Source: Asterella californica (lineage: Eukaryota > Streptophyta > Marchantiopsida > Marchantiales > Aytoniaceae). Taken from it: a DNA stretch of 64,000 nucleotides. Shown piece by piece: positions 30,395 through 39,043 of the stretch. The notes beneath the pieces were generated by a model that saw only the letters and a program-made list of their open reading frames with translations, ran no database searches and was not told the origin of the DNA. The stretch spans positions 2,852,001 through 2,916,000 of the forward strand of contig JAYKYS010000005.1 of NCBI GenBank assembly GCA_036924285.1, given 5' to 3'. Position 1 is the first letter of the stretch. Each line of letters begins with the position of its first letter. A program made the translations under genes and the position numbers.

Positions 30395-33300
30395 TTGACG
30401 GCATGTGGGTCAGTGTGTTATAGGAAGGTTGAGAATCTGAAGAGGTTTGAGAGGCAACATGTGAAGTGTGTACAGCAGTCTTTGTGGGACATTGGAGAGT
30501 TAGCAGGAGATGAATATATATCTGGAGTGTTTGAAGAGCAGTATTTGGTAGATACTATAGGGGAGTTGAAATCTATAGTAGAAAGTTCTGTAGATGATGT
30601 AGATAGAGTGGTGAGAGTGAGCTCCAAGGAGCTTTATGATGTAATTGATAAGTTTATAGATCGGCAAGAGGTGTATGTGGAGACCAAGTACAAGTTAGTG
30701 GCAAAGAAAGTCAAACCAGTGGCTTTGCCTTTACCACTCGATTACAATCAGAAGATGGAGCAAGTTGCACGAGAGCCGACGCTCAGAGGACCGAGAAGAA
30801 TTGGGCACCAGTTCACAGAAACAACACTGAAGGAGCTGAAGATTGGAGGTGATGGATTTCTTACCGAGCAAGAGAAGAAGAGCTTCAGGGAGATGCTATC
30901 TAGGCATGGTAAGGCGTTTGCGTTTGAGTCACATGAAGTAGGATGTGTAGATCCAAGTGTAGTTGCACCTATGGTAATCTTTACTATACCGCATGTGCCT
31001 TGGAATCTACGTCCTATCCCTGTGCCTAGAGCTCATCTGCCAAAGCTGATAGACTTGCTCAATGAGAGGATTAGGATGGGTATCTTGGAACCGTCTATAG
31101 CTCCCTATTCTAGCAGATGGTTTACTGTTCCGAAGAAGAGTGGAGCTTTGAGATTTATCCAAGATATGCAGCCAGTTAACAAGGTGACTATCAGGAATAT
31201 GGGTATAGGACCTATTGTAGACGAGTTTGCAGAGGCTTTTGCTGGTCGTGCTATCTATTCCATGGGAGACTTATATTCAGGTTACGATCAGTTTCAATTA
31301 TCCTCTGAGAGTAGAGACTTGACTACAATGAGGACACCTTTAGGGTTACTAAGGATGTGCACCTTACCGCAAGGTGCTACCAATTCGGTAGCACATATGA
31401 TGAATGGCATGAACAAAGTTTTGAGGGACTTCATTCCTGAAAAAACTATGCCATTCCTTGATGATGTGCCAATCAAAGGATGTGCTGAGGAGGAGAAGAA
31501 TGAGGTAATGGATCAGAGGGGGTGCCGTAAGTTTGTTGCAGATCATATAGTTGACTGCGATAAGATATTGAGTCGACTGGAGGAGGTTCATTTGACTTTA
31601 TCAGGAGCCAAGTCTGTATTTGGAGTACAAGAGGTGTTAATAGTGGGACATCTGTGTGGATCTTATGGTCGGAAACCTTGTCCAAACAAGGTTGATGCCA
31701 TCCGAAGGATGAAGGAGACATGTGGATCGGTTACTGAGGTGAGAAGGTTTCTAGGAGCATGTGTGTTTTATCATATATGGATTCCACACTTTGCACATGT
31801 AGCAGATCCGTTGTACAAGTTGCTGAGGAAGGGGCAGAGATTTCAGTGGCAAGAGGAGCAAAGCGAGTCTATGAAGAAGTTGAAGGATCTTTTGGCTTCA
31901 CCGCCAACTCTACGGAAGGTAACATATGAGTTGGGGAGATCTGTTATCCTTACTGTTGATACTAGTCCTATTGGCATTGGATGGGCTGTAGGGCAAGACG
32001 ATGAGGATGGGAATAGATATGTGGTGCGTTTTGGTGCTAAGGTATTAAGTTCACGGCAGAGAGACTACCCTCAGGTCAAGAGAGAGCTATGGGGAGTAGT
32101 TACTGCGATGAAGAGTGATAAGGAATACTTGATAGGAGCACCTGTGGTTGTGGAGACAGATTGTTTACCTCTCTTGGGAATGATCACTAGCTGTACAACT
32201 CCAGATATTGCTATGTTGAGATGGATAGCGTATATCAAGTCCTTGAACCCAGAGTTTAGACATATTGCAGGGAAGGACAATCCTGTGGCAGATATGTTAT
32301 CAAGGGCTAGGTATTACGATGAGAAAGAAATGATAGATGATCAGGAGGATGTGGGAACAGAGTTCTATTCTAGTGCTCTTGCTAGAAGAGATAGAAGCTG
32401 TTTTGCAGCTCCATTGGAGTTATTTGAGGAAACTATGTATGGTGGCGAGTGGTTGGATCTTGGGCGCTATTTGAGTTCATTGGAAAGGCAAGAAGGCTGG
32501 TCTGATGCAGATTTCAAGAGGATCCGTAGAACAGCTTATGGATACTTTTTACATGGAGGACATCTATGGAAGCGCCCTAAGCTACAAGGAGGTATACCGC
32601 AGCGGGTAGTATGTGACTTGGGATTGCAGCAGAAGCTGATCAAGGAGTTCCATGAGAGTTTATGGGCTGGTCATAGAGGAGTTTGGGCTACATTTGCCAA
32701 GATGAAGGAAAAGTATTGGTGGAAGGGTATGTATAAGGATGTAGTACAGTTTGTTTCATCCTGTATACCTTGCCAGATGTATTCCAATGTACGTCATCGT
32801 GATGGATTGCATCCTACTTATCCATTAGCCATTCATTATAAATGGGTAGTTGATTTGGTAACTATGCCATTTGGACTTGGACAAATGAGGTATCTAGTCT
32901 TGGCTAGAGAAGATCTATCTAACCAAGTCGAAGGCCGTGCTCTGAGGACGAAGACCACTGCTAGTGTCTGCCGCTTTCTACTTGAAGATGTTATTTGTAG
33001 GTATGGGTGTGTGGGAAAGATCACTGCAGATAGGGGTGAGCTGGATGCACAAGAAGCAGTTGAGTTCTTCAAGCGATTGGGAATCAAGTTGGCGTTAACC
33101 ACTGCTTACAATCCTGAAGAGAATGGCAAGAGCGAAAGAGGTCATCCGCCAATCATCAAAGCTTTGGTAAAAGCTTGCAAGGGTAAGATCCGTGAATGGC
33201 CTAGACTGCTACCATTTGCTTTGTGGGCAGATCGTACAACTCATAGTACCGTTACAGGTTACATGCCAGCAGAGTTGATATTAGGACAAAAACCTGTGAT

Positions 33301-33799
33301 GCCGATTGAGGAGGTTGTGCCTACTTGGAATGTTTTGCCATGGGAAGATGGTAGAAGTACGGAGGATCTTCTTGCATTAAGGATCCAGCAGTTAGAACGA
33401 AGACCTGAGGATGTTGCCAAAGCTGTGGAAAGGTTAAAGACTGCTAGAGAGAAAAACAAAGGCAGATTTGATAGAACGCATAGATTACGACCCAAACCAG
33501 TTAAGGAAGGTGATTGGGTGTTAGTCTATGATAGTAGTCTTGATAATCAGCATAGCGCTATCAGAAAGTTTTCCAATAGATGGTTCGGACCTTATGTGGT
33601 GTTAGAAGTTTATGATAATGCCACATACTCTTTGAGAGAGTTAGATGGTGCAGTGCTCAAGATACCAGTCGCAGGGAAGAGAATCAAGCTCTTCAGAAGG
33701 AGAGGGGAGGACCAGAACATTGCAGAGCTTATTGAAGATGAAGCTGAAGACTCAATGGAGGTTGAAGATGAATTTGAAGCTGAAGCTGAAGAGTCTTGA
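30395..33799 (+). CDS. Element F: Pol (reverse transcriptase, RNase H, integrase)
   Basis: 1134 codons from this ATG. The frame is open further upstream and overlaps the gag end in the -1 register, so Pol is probably made by frameshifting. An N-terminal helical segment (1-110) carries F-E-R-Q-H-V-K and S-G-V-F-E-E. RT entry IFTIPHVPWNLRPIPVPRAH is near 193, then VPKKSGALRFIQDMQPVNKV and F-L-D-D near 353. RNase H is LTVDTSPIGIGWAVGQDD near 516, ending ADMLSRARY. Integrase: EFHESLWAGHRG...CIPC zinc finger near 750-790, then D in VVDLV (~818), D in TADRGEL (~877), E in GKSERGH (~912). A WFGPYVVLEVYDNATYSLRE box leads to a basic, then strongly acidic tail (last ~30 residues). Intact. Confidence 0.95.
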   Translation: MTACGSVCYRKVENLKRFERQHVKCVQQSLWDIGELAGDEYISGVFEEQYLVDTIGELKSIVESSVDDVDRVVRVSSKELYDVIDKFIDRQEVYVETKYKLVAKKVKPVALPLPLDYNQKMEQVAREPTLRGPRRIGHQFTETTLKELKIGGDGFLTEQEKKSFREMLSRHGKAFAFESHEVGCVDPSVVAPMVIFTIPHVPWNLRPIPVPRAHLPKLIDLLNERIRMGILEPSIAPYSSRWFTVPKKSGALRFIQDMQPVNKVTIRNMGIGPIVDEFAEAFAGRAIYSMGDLYSGYDQFQLSSESRDLTTMRTPLGLLRMCTLPQGATNSVAHMMNGMNKVLRDFIPEKTMPFLDDVPIKGCAEEEKNEVMDQRGCRKFVADHIVDCDKILSRLEEVHLTLSGAKSVFGVQEVLIVGHLCGSYGRKPCPNKVDAIRRMKETCGSVTEVRRFLGACVFYHIWIPHFAHVADPLYKLLRKGQRFQWQEEQSESMKKLKDLLASPPTLRKVTYELGRSVILTVDTSPIGIGWAVGQDDEDGNRYVVRFGAKVLSSRQRDYPQVKRELWGVVTAMKSDKEYLIGAPVVVETDCLPLLGMITSCTTPDIAMLRWIAYIKSLNPEFRHIAGKDNPVADMLSRARYYDEKEMIDDQEDVGTEFYSSALARRDRSCFAAPLELFEETMYGGEWLDLGRYLSSLERQEGWSDADFKRIRRTAYGYFLHGGHLWKRPKLQGGIPQRVVCDLGLQQKLIKEFHESLWAGHRGVWATFAKMKEKYWWKGMYKDVVQFVSSCIPCQMYSNVRHRDGLHPTYPLAIHYKWVVDLVTMPFGLGQMRYLVLAREDLSNQVEGRALRTKTTASVCRFLLEDVICRYGCVGKITADRGELDAQEAVEFFKRLGIKLALTTAYNPEENGKSERGHPPIIKALVKACKGKIREWPRLLPFALWADRTTHSTVTGYMPAELILGQKPVMPIEEVVPTWNVLPWEDGRSTEDLLALRIQQLERRPEDVAKAVERLKTAREKNKGRFDRTHRLRPKPVKEGDWVLVYDSSLDNQHSAIRKFSNRWFGPYVVLEVYDNATYSLRELDGAVLKIPVAGKRIKLFRRRGEDQNIAELIEDEAEDSMEVEDEFEAEAEES

Positions 33800-33835
33800 T
33801 CTAGGTCTGGCACATACCGGAGGATGTGCAGGTTC

Positions 33836-33847
33836 AGAGGGGGTGGA
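33836..33847 (+). promoter_or_regulatory. Element F polypurine tract and conserved pre-LTR block
   Basis: AGAGGGGGTGGA abuts the 3' LTR. It is the end of a ~37-bp block (from about 33811) starting CACATACCGGAGGATGTGCA that recurs before the 3' LTRs of D, G, H and I, more than a polypurine tract needs. Confidence 0.75.
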
Positions 33848-35220
33848 TGTCGCGCCATTTGGCGGCTACATGCTTGACTTCTACTCCGACGCTTAGGTTT
33901 GGTAGTTCTAGAAGTTAGCTCATACTACTTCTAGTCCTTTATATATATGTTTGACACCTTTGCATACGGTGTTAATACTATTTTGAGTCCTAGTAGGCTG
34001 ATAGTATGTTAGTTATCTTGTTCAAGCATTTGTGCGCTTGTGCAAGTGACTTCTTACTTGTCTATGACGTTCAATGTACATAACTTAGGGTTTCCATGCT
34101 GATAGTGGTTTGAGCTCATGGGTTGTACTTACTTGTCGCCCATGCACGCTTTCTAGCTAATTTAAGTTATTTTTCAGGGCTATGTGTCATTTTAGGTAGT
34201 TTAAGTTTTACGCTGGCACTCTAGGGGGCTTGACGTGGTAGCTTATGAGTGTAGATAAGTTACCAGGTAGTTTAAGGCACAAAAGGACAGTCAAGTGGAG
34301 CTATGAACTCCCATTGGTCCATTTTTGTCTTTTGTAAAACTCTAAGTTTAGAAATAGAGCTCTAGAGGAGAGTTCGAAGAATTGGTGAGGTATCTTCGAA
34401 ATCTGAGAGCACAGGAAGAGAGAGCTCGTCGTGCCAAGCACTATCAGTGAAATTTTTGCTCGATTTGGATCAATAAACAAGGAGTTATGCCCAATTGAAG
34501 TTCGGATTGTGCCAAAACTGCGTCACTTTTGTTGATTTTGGGGTTTTCGGTGCCAATTGCAGCAGAATTGAGGAAATCACTTCAAAACTTCGTGGTTGCG
34601 TTCACTGTCAGGAGGGCTACGACTGTCCAAAAAGTTTCGTATCATTTGAGTAATTGAGTAATTCAGGGCGGCCGCTGAAGCAGAGGGGGTCTGAAAAGCT
34701 CTTAATCTAGAGCAGCGACTTTAGAGAAGGAGATCTGGAGTTCTACAAACATTCAGGAGTCCCAACTTCACAGGGATGTTCAGCATCCTGTAAACTTCAA
34801 ATACTGTGAGAAGATTTGAAATTCATCGAGCCAATTCTCTGTTCTATGTCTGAATAGCTGTCTAGGTACCAAAAATTGCCATAATTCTCTTATTCAGAAC
34901 TTTTCTGTTCATATCTCCGTGTCAGAATTTGATCTCAGGTTGAAACTTCGTCTGTGAGTTCAGTAGTACCTCATTTGCATGTAGGGGAAGTTTAGAGGTC
35001 TAAACCTTCATAGTTTTCCTCTCTTTGAGTGTCAAAGTTCACCGCTTAAGCCTATTACTACCAGTGAGACCTAAATTTCGCTTTTTGAGCATATCAGAGG
35101 ATCCTACACTCCTGTGTGAGTGTTTATAGCTCCTGTTGTGACCTGAAAGCCAACCTCTTGAGTAAACAACCACAGCCAGAAGCCCGGCGCTTTCCTAGGT
35201 AGACGGATCACACTCCGACA
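33848..35220 (+). repeat. Element F 3' LTR (1373 bp)
   Basis: Near-identical partner of 26514-27886, same length. Ends CACTCCGACA and is followed by the ACGT target duplicate. Confidence 0.95.
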
Positions 35221-35822
35221 ACGTGCAGTTCTTTCCTCATGCGATGCAGAATAATGAGGGGAGAGAAGCAAGTTGTTGGTGTGCACTTCCCCAGGAAGCA
35301 GACGTCCATGCGAAGTACAAATCTGTACTGAGAAAGGTAAGACCGGTAGCAGCTCAACTACCTGCTAACTCCCAGCAGCAAGTACAGCTAGTGGAGACTG
35401 AGCCTATATTGCGTGATCATAGACGAGTAGGGCACCAGTTTAATAAGGAGACATTGAAGGAGCTCCAGATAGGAGGGGGTGATTTTTTGACTGAGGTCGA
35501 GAAGGCAGTGTTTGAACAGATGATAGTGAAGCATGGTAAAGCATTCTCTTTTTCAGCAGAGGAGATAGGTTGTGTAGACCCAAAGGTTATAGCGCCTATG
35601 GTTATATTCACAATCCCTCATGTGCCTTGGGATCTGAAACCGATCCCAGTCCCTCGTGCTTTGTTGCCTAAACTCATCGAGTTGTTGAAGGAGAAGGTAC
35701 AGATGGGGATACTTGAGCCGTCTATGGGGTCATATTCTAGCAGGTGGTTCACTGTACCCAAGAAGTCAGGAGCTTTGTGTTTTATTCAAGACTTACAGCC
35801 TGCGAATAAGGTAACCATACGT
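35221..35822 (+). pseudogene. Element D: Pol, reverse transcriptase N-terminal part
   Basis: It continues D's Pol in an open frame: V-H-A-K-Y-K-S-V-L-R-K-V-R-P-V-A, H-Q-F-N-K-E-T-L-K-E-L, H-G-K-A-F-S-F, then VIFTIPHVPWDLKPIPVPRA and VPKKSGALCFIQDLQPANKV to T-I-R, where G enters. About 20 residues before H-A-K-Y-K (N-N-E-G-R-E-A-S-C-W-C-A-L) have no counterpart in F. The open frame of 255 codons runs into G's LTR by chance. It resumes at 44460. Confidence 0.88.
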
Positions 35823-36549
35823 TGTCGTGTCGTGGACCGGCTCCTACCTGAAATTCGAATTTCGATGCTTGTCGCTCCAAAGACACTCATGAGAAGACAA
35901 GCTAGGCCCCAGCTTACGGGTTTTTGGCACCACTTCGGATCTTCGTTTTTATCACACCAGTGGATAGAGCTCCTTGTCAGCTTTCCATAGGCACTTCATC
36001 TACTTCGTTTGGACGCATAGTGAAGAAGTTATAGGACTCGGAAGATGGAGAAAACAAGCTAGGCCCCAGCTTACGAGCTTTTGGCGCAACTTCAGATCTT
36101 CACTTTTATCGCATAGATGGATAGAGCTCATTGTCAGCTTTCCATAGACACTTCATCTACTTCATTTGGACGCATAGTGAAGAAGTTACAAGACTCGAAA
36201 GATGGAGAAAACAAGCTAGGCTCCAGCTTACAAGCTTTTGGTGCAACTTCGGATCTTCACTTTTATCGCATAGATGGATAGAGCTCGTTGTCAGCTTTCC
36301 ATGGGCATCTTGTTTATTTTGTTTGGACATCCAGAGAAGAAGTTATGCGATTCGAAAGAAGGTAAAATCAAGCTAAGCCCATAGTTACTTGCTGACTGGG
36401 TATTTAGGGCTTCAGGCGTTATATCAAAGACGCAAGGGGCCTGCTTCTTATTATTCAGGAGAGAACTGTACGTACGGAGACTGTTGCAAGGGGGCTGCTT
36501 AAGGGACTTGTTTGTTCCTGCGACCTATCGGTGGATATCCGACACGATA
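35823..36549 (+). repeat. Element G 5' LTR, internally deleted (727 bp)
   Basis: Starts TGTCGTGTCG, ends CGACACGATA. It matches the 3' LTR up to GTCGGTGGAT and then jumps to ATCCGACACGATA. The missing part corresponds to 43156-44446, which holds the only TATA-like box (GGTATATATTG near 44332). It contains three copies of the 157-bp unit (marker GAAGAAGTT at 36022, 36179, 36336). Confidence 0.93.
35892..36345 (+). repeat. 157-bp tandem repeats in element G 5' LTR
   Basis: The marker GAAGAAGTTA recurs at exactly 157-bp spacing (36022, 36179, 36336), each after ...TTTGGACGCATAGT or TTTGGACATCCAGA and before GGAGAAAACAAGCTAGG-like sequence. The 3' LTR has one unit fewer (markers at 42796 and 42953). 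Confidence 0.85.
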
Positions 36550-36552
36550 CGA

Positions 36553-36570
36553 TGGTGAACTCGACGTGAA
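36553..36570 (+). promoter_or_regulatory. Element G primer binding site
   Basis: TGGTGAACTCGACGTGAA, three bases after the LTR, identical to F and H. Confidence 0.75.
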
Positions 36571-36625
36571 GGTCTGGGGTGGAGATTTCTTCTGTGTGTG
36601 AACTTTGAAGAAGAGATTGGCAGTC

Positions 36626-39043
36626 ATGAGTGGGGATGAGAAAGATGATGGAGATGGAGCTAGTGGTTCAAGTGGGTTACCGAAGGTGCAGTTGGATCCG
36701 GCGACTGCATCGATGTTCCAAGCTTTCACTATGTTCTTACGGCAGCAACAGTCTGATGAGTGGAAGGAAGCTTTGGCAACAAAGGCGCTACAAGCGGTGG
36801 TCAGCAGGATTGACCAGTTTGATGGAAGAGATGTCTCAAGGTATCTGAGACATTATGTGAAGGAGATGGAGCTGAACCGGGTCTCAGAAGATGAGATGAT
36901 TGAGACATTTGAGTTGGCAGCAGCTCTAGAGATTAGGGATCATGTTAAATTGCTAACGAAGCATTTTAACAAGGATTGGGAGACTTTTGCTCGTGCCTTG
37001 ATGGATGAGTACTTCTTGGAGGACTCTGATCGAGTCACCAAGAAGTCATTCTTGGAGTGGGTTGAGCAACCAAAGAAGGGTTTACAAGCTACTGAGTTGC
37101 TCAGAGAGTTTGAGAAGCAGTTTTCACGGCTGACCAGGATGGAGAAGTTGACGTTGCAGTCCAACAAGACAGAGCTATTTCTTTGGGCTGCAGATGAGAA
37201 GTTGCAGGAGAAGCTAGAGGTACTTCTGGAAGACCGGGAGGAGGACGATGGATTGACCAGCAGCTGGAAGAAGGTTGAAGAAGCTGTTGGTCTGCTTACC
37301 AAGAGGGAGCGGAGACGAGAGAAAGTTCATGTTCGGAGACTGGCGCCAACACCTACAGCTGTAACACCTGTTCCTGTAGTCCGACCAGTTCCTGTTGCTA
37401 GACAAGTAGTACCAGTTGCTCCAGCTGTTCTTGTTGTTCCAGTTGTTCAGGCACCCATGGTATCTCCGAAGAAGGATGACTCAAACCTTGAGGAGATATT
37501 GCGTGGAATGCGAGATCTGCAGATCAAGCTCGCCAAATTGGAAGAGAAGGGATCTACAAGCTGAGTAAGACCGGTTGAGAAGCAAGGCTGGATCCAACGG
37601 TGTATCTGGTGCGACGGTACTGATCATCCGCGCAGAGATTGCAAGGAGTTCACAGATATTCTACAGCAAGGAGTGATCTTCTGGAAGGATGAGAAGGTAG
37701 CGTTGAGGGATACTGGTGCACTTCTTCAGACCAACTTTGATAGAGGAGGGATGAAGAAGTTGGTTGAGGACCACCTATCAGCGCAAGCAGTCGCAATCGT
37801 GGAAGCTGGAACTTATGGCACAAGGGTTGAGGATCAAGCTGAGAGGAGTTTCAACAAGCAAGTTGAGCCAAGTGAGTTGTGGTCATCTGTCATCTCCATG
37901 AAACAGAAAGGGAAGATGGCACGTGAGACGTTGCAGAGGATAGCTGCTACGATCAGAAGGGATATCGGATGGGAGGATCCGATAGAAGCTCTATCGGTGC
38001 ATGCTTACATCGTCAAGAACCAACACGAAGCGTTGTTGGAAGAGAAGAGAAGGCGAGATTTAGAGGATTCAAGAGAAGGGACTTCTTCAAAGAGACAGAC
38101 TCGAGGGGAGAAGATTCGCCAAGAGCTTCGAGATGCAGGAGCTCAAAACCTACCGATGGACGATGCTCCTTCTTCATCGAAGGAGAAATCTCAGAAGGAG
38201 AAGGGTAAGCCGGCTGCGTACAAGCTACAGTCGGATATCGAGGCGTCAACAGACTTGAAGGGAGTCTTGGAAGATCGCATTCTAAATGCGAAGGTGGAGT
38301 TTACTTTGAGAGAAGTGTTAGGCATCGCCAAGCGTGAGTTTCATGATGTCATCATCGATGTCATCAAACGGAAACGACAAATTATGGGTGAGACTGGTTT
38401 ATCGCATGCTTTGGATACTAGGATGTCAGTGGATGAGGAGAGAGAGCTTGCAAGGTGTAGTGTCTATTCTCCAGAGGAAGAACGAGATCGAAGGCGCAGG
38501 GTGCATTTTGAGGATGAAGAGGAGGATGGGAAGCGGAGCTCAAGTCATTACAGCCACAGTCACTGGGCTCGAGCTACGACGGAGACGTTGGTGAGGATCG
38601 AGGACTTGGATGAGCCGGTGGTTGCTCTGATCGATCATGGATCAGAAATCAACATCATGTCGAATGAGCTGTACAAGAGGAAGAAGTGGCCGATCGACAC
38701 AGAGCATGGATGAGTCATAAGAGTAGCCAACAACACGAGAGGAGACTTGTATGGAGCTTGTCCAGACATCAGAGTGCATGTAGGTGATGTTGCTATCGAG
38801 CAAAACTTCTTTGTTCAAGAAGCAACATCATACCCACTCATTCTGGGCCAACCTTTCATCATAGCAACCCGGATGGAGACAAAGGTACTGGACGACGGAT
38901 CTGCATATGCTAGGATCCGAAGTCAAGATGGGAAGAGAGCGGTACAGTTCCTGACTGTACCGTCCAACCACGAGCGCAACCGAGATCGTTTGAGGGAGAA
39001 GCCGCTTCCAAGGGTGAGTGAAGAGTTCAAGGATTTTCGTTGA
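36626..39043 (+). pseudogene. Element G: Gag-protease with two stops
   Basis: The ATG at 36626 (M-S-G-D-E-K) aligns with the family start. The frame is open to TGA 37562-37564, then continues unchanged through the knuckle CIWCDGTDHPRRDC (about 37600), the linker, E-F-T-L-R-E-V-L-G-I-A-K-R-E-F-H-D and protease LIDHGSEINIMSNELY (about 38625). A TGA at 38711-38713 replaces W in H-G-W-x-I-R. The frame ends at F-K-D-F-R-TGA (39041-39043), where pol is already open one base back (-1). The TGG-to-TGA change is a G-to-A decay signature. Confidence 0.92.

Larger units (their letters stand above)
26514..35220 (+). mobile_element. Element F: complete Ty3/gypsy element of the D-H-G lineage
   Basis: 8707 bp with LTRs 26514-27886 and 33848-35220, each 1373 bp. 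I saw only two differences between them (near 26880/34214 and 27110/34443). Target duplication ACGT at 26510-26513 and 35221-35224. Removal joins D as I-A-T-Y-V-Q-F-F. Coding is nearly complete: gag-protease has one TAG, pol is fully open and in the -1 frame. It is the best-preserved copy of its lineage here and a good reference for A, D, G, H and I. Confidence 0.97.

Noticed and set aside
35223..35990. 255-codon open frame as a complete RT-like gene
   Set aside because: It is an internal piece of D's Pol that runs into G's LTR; it has neither a natural start nor end.
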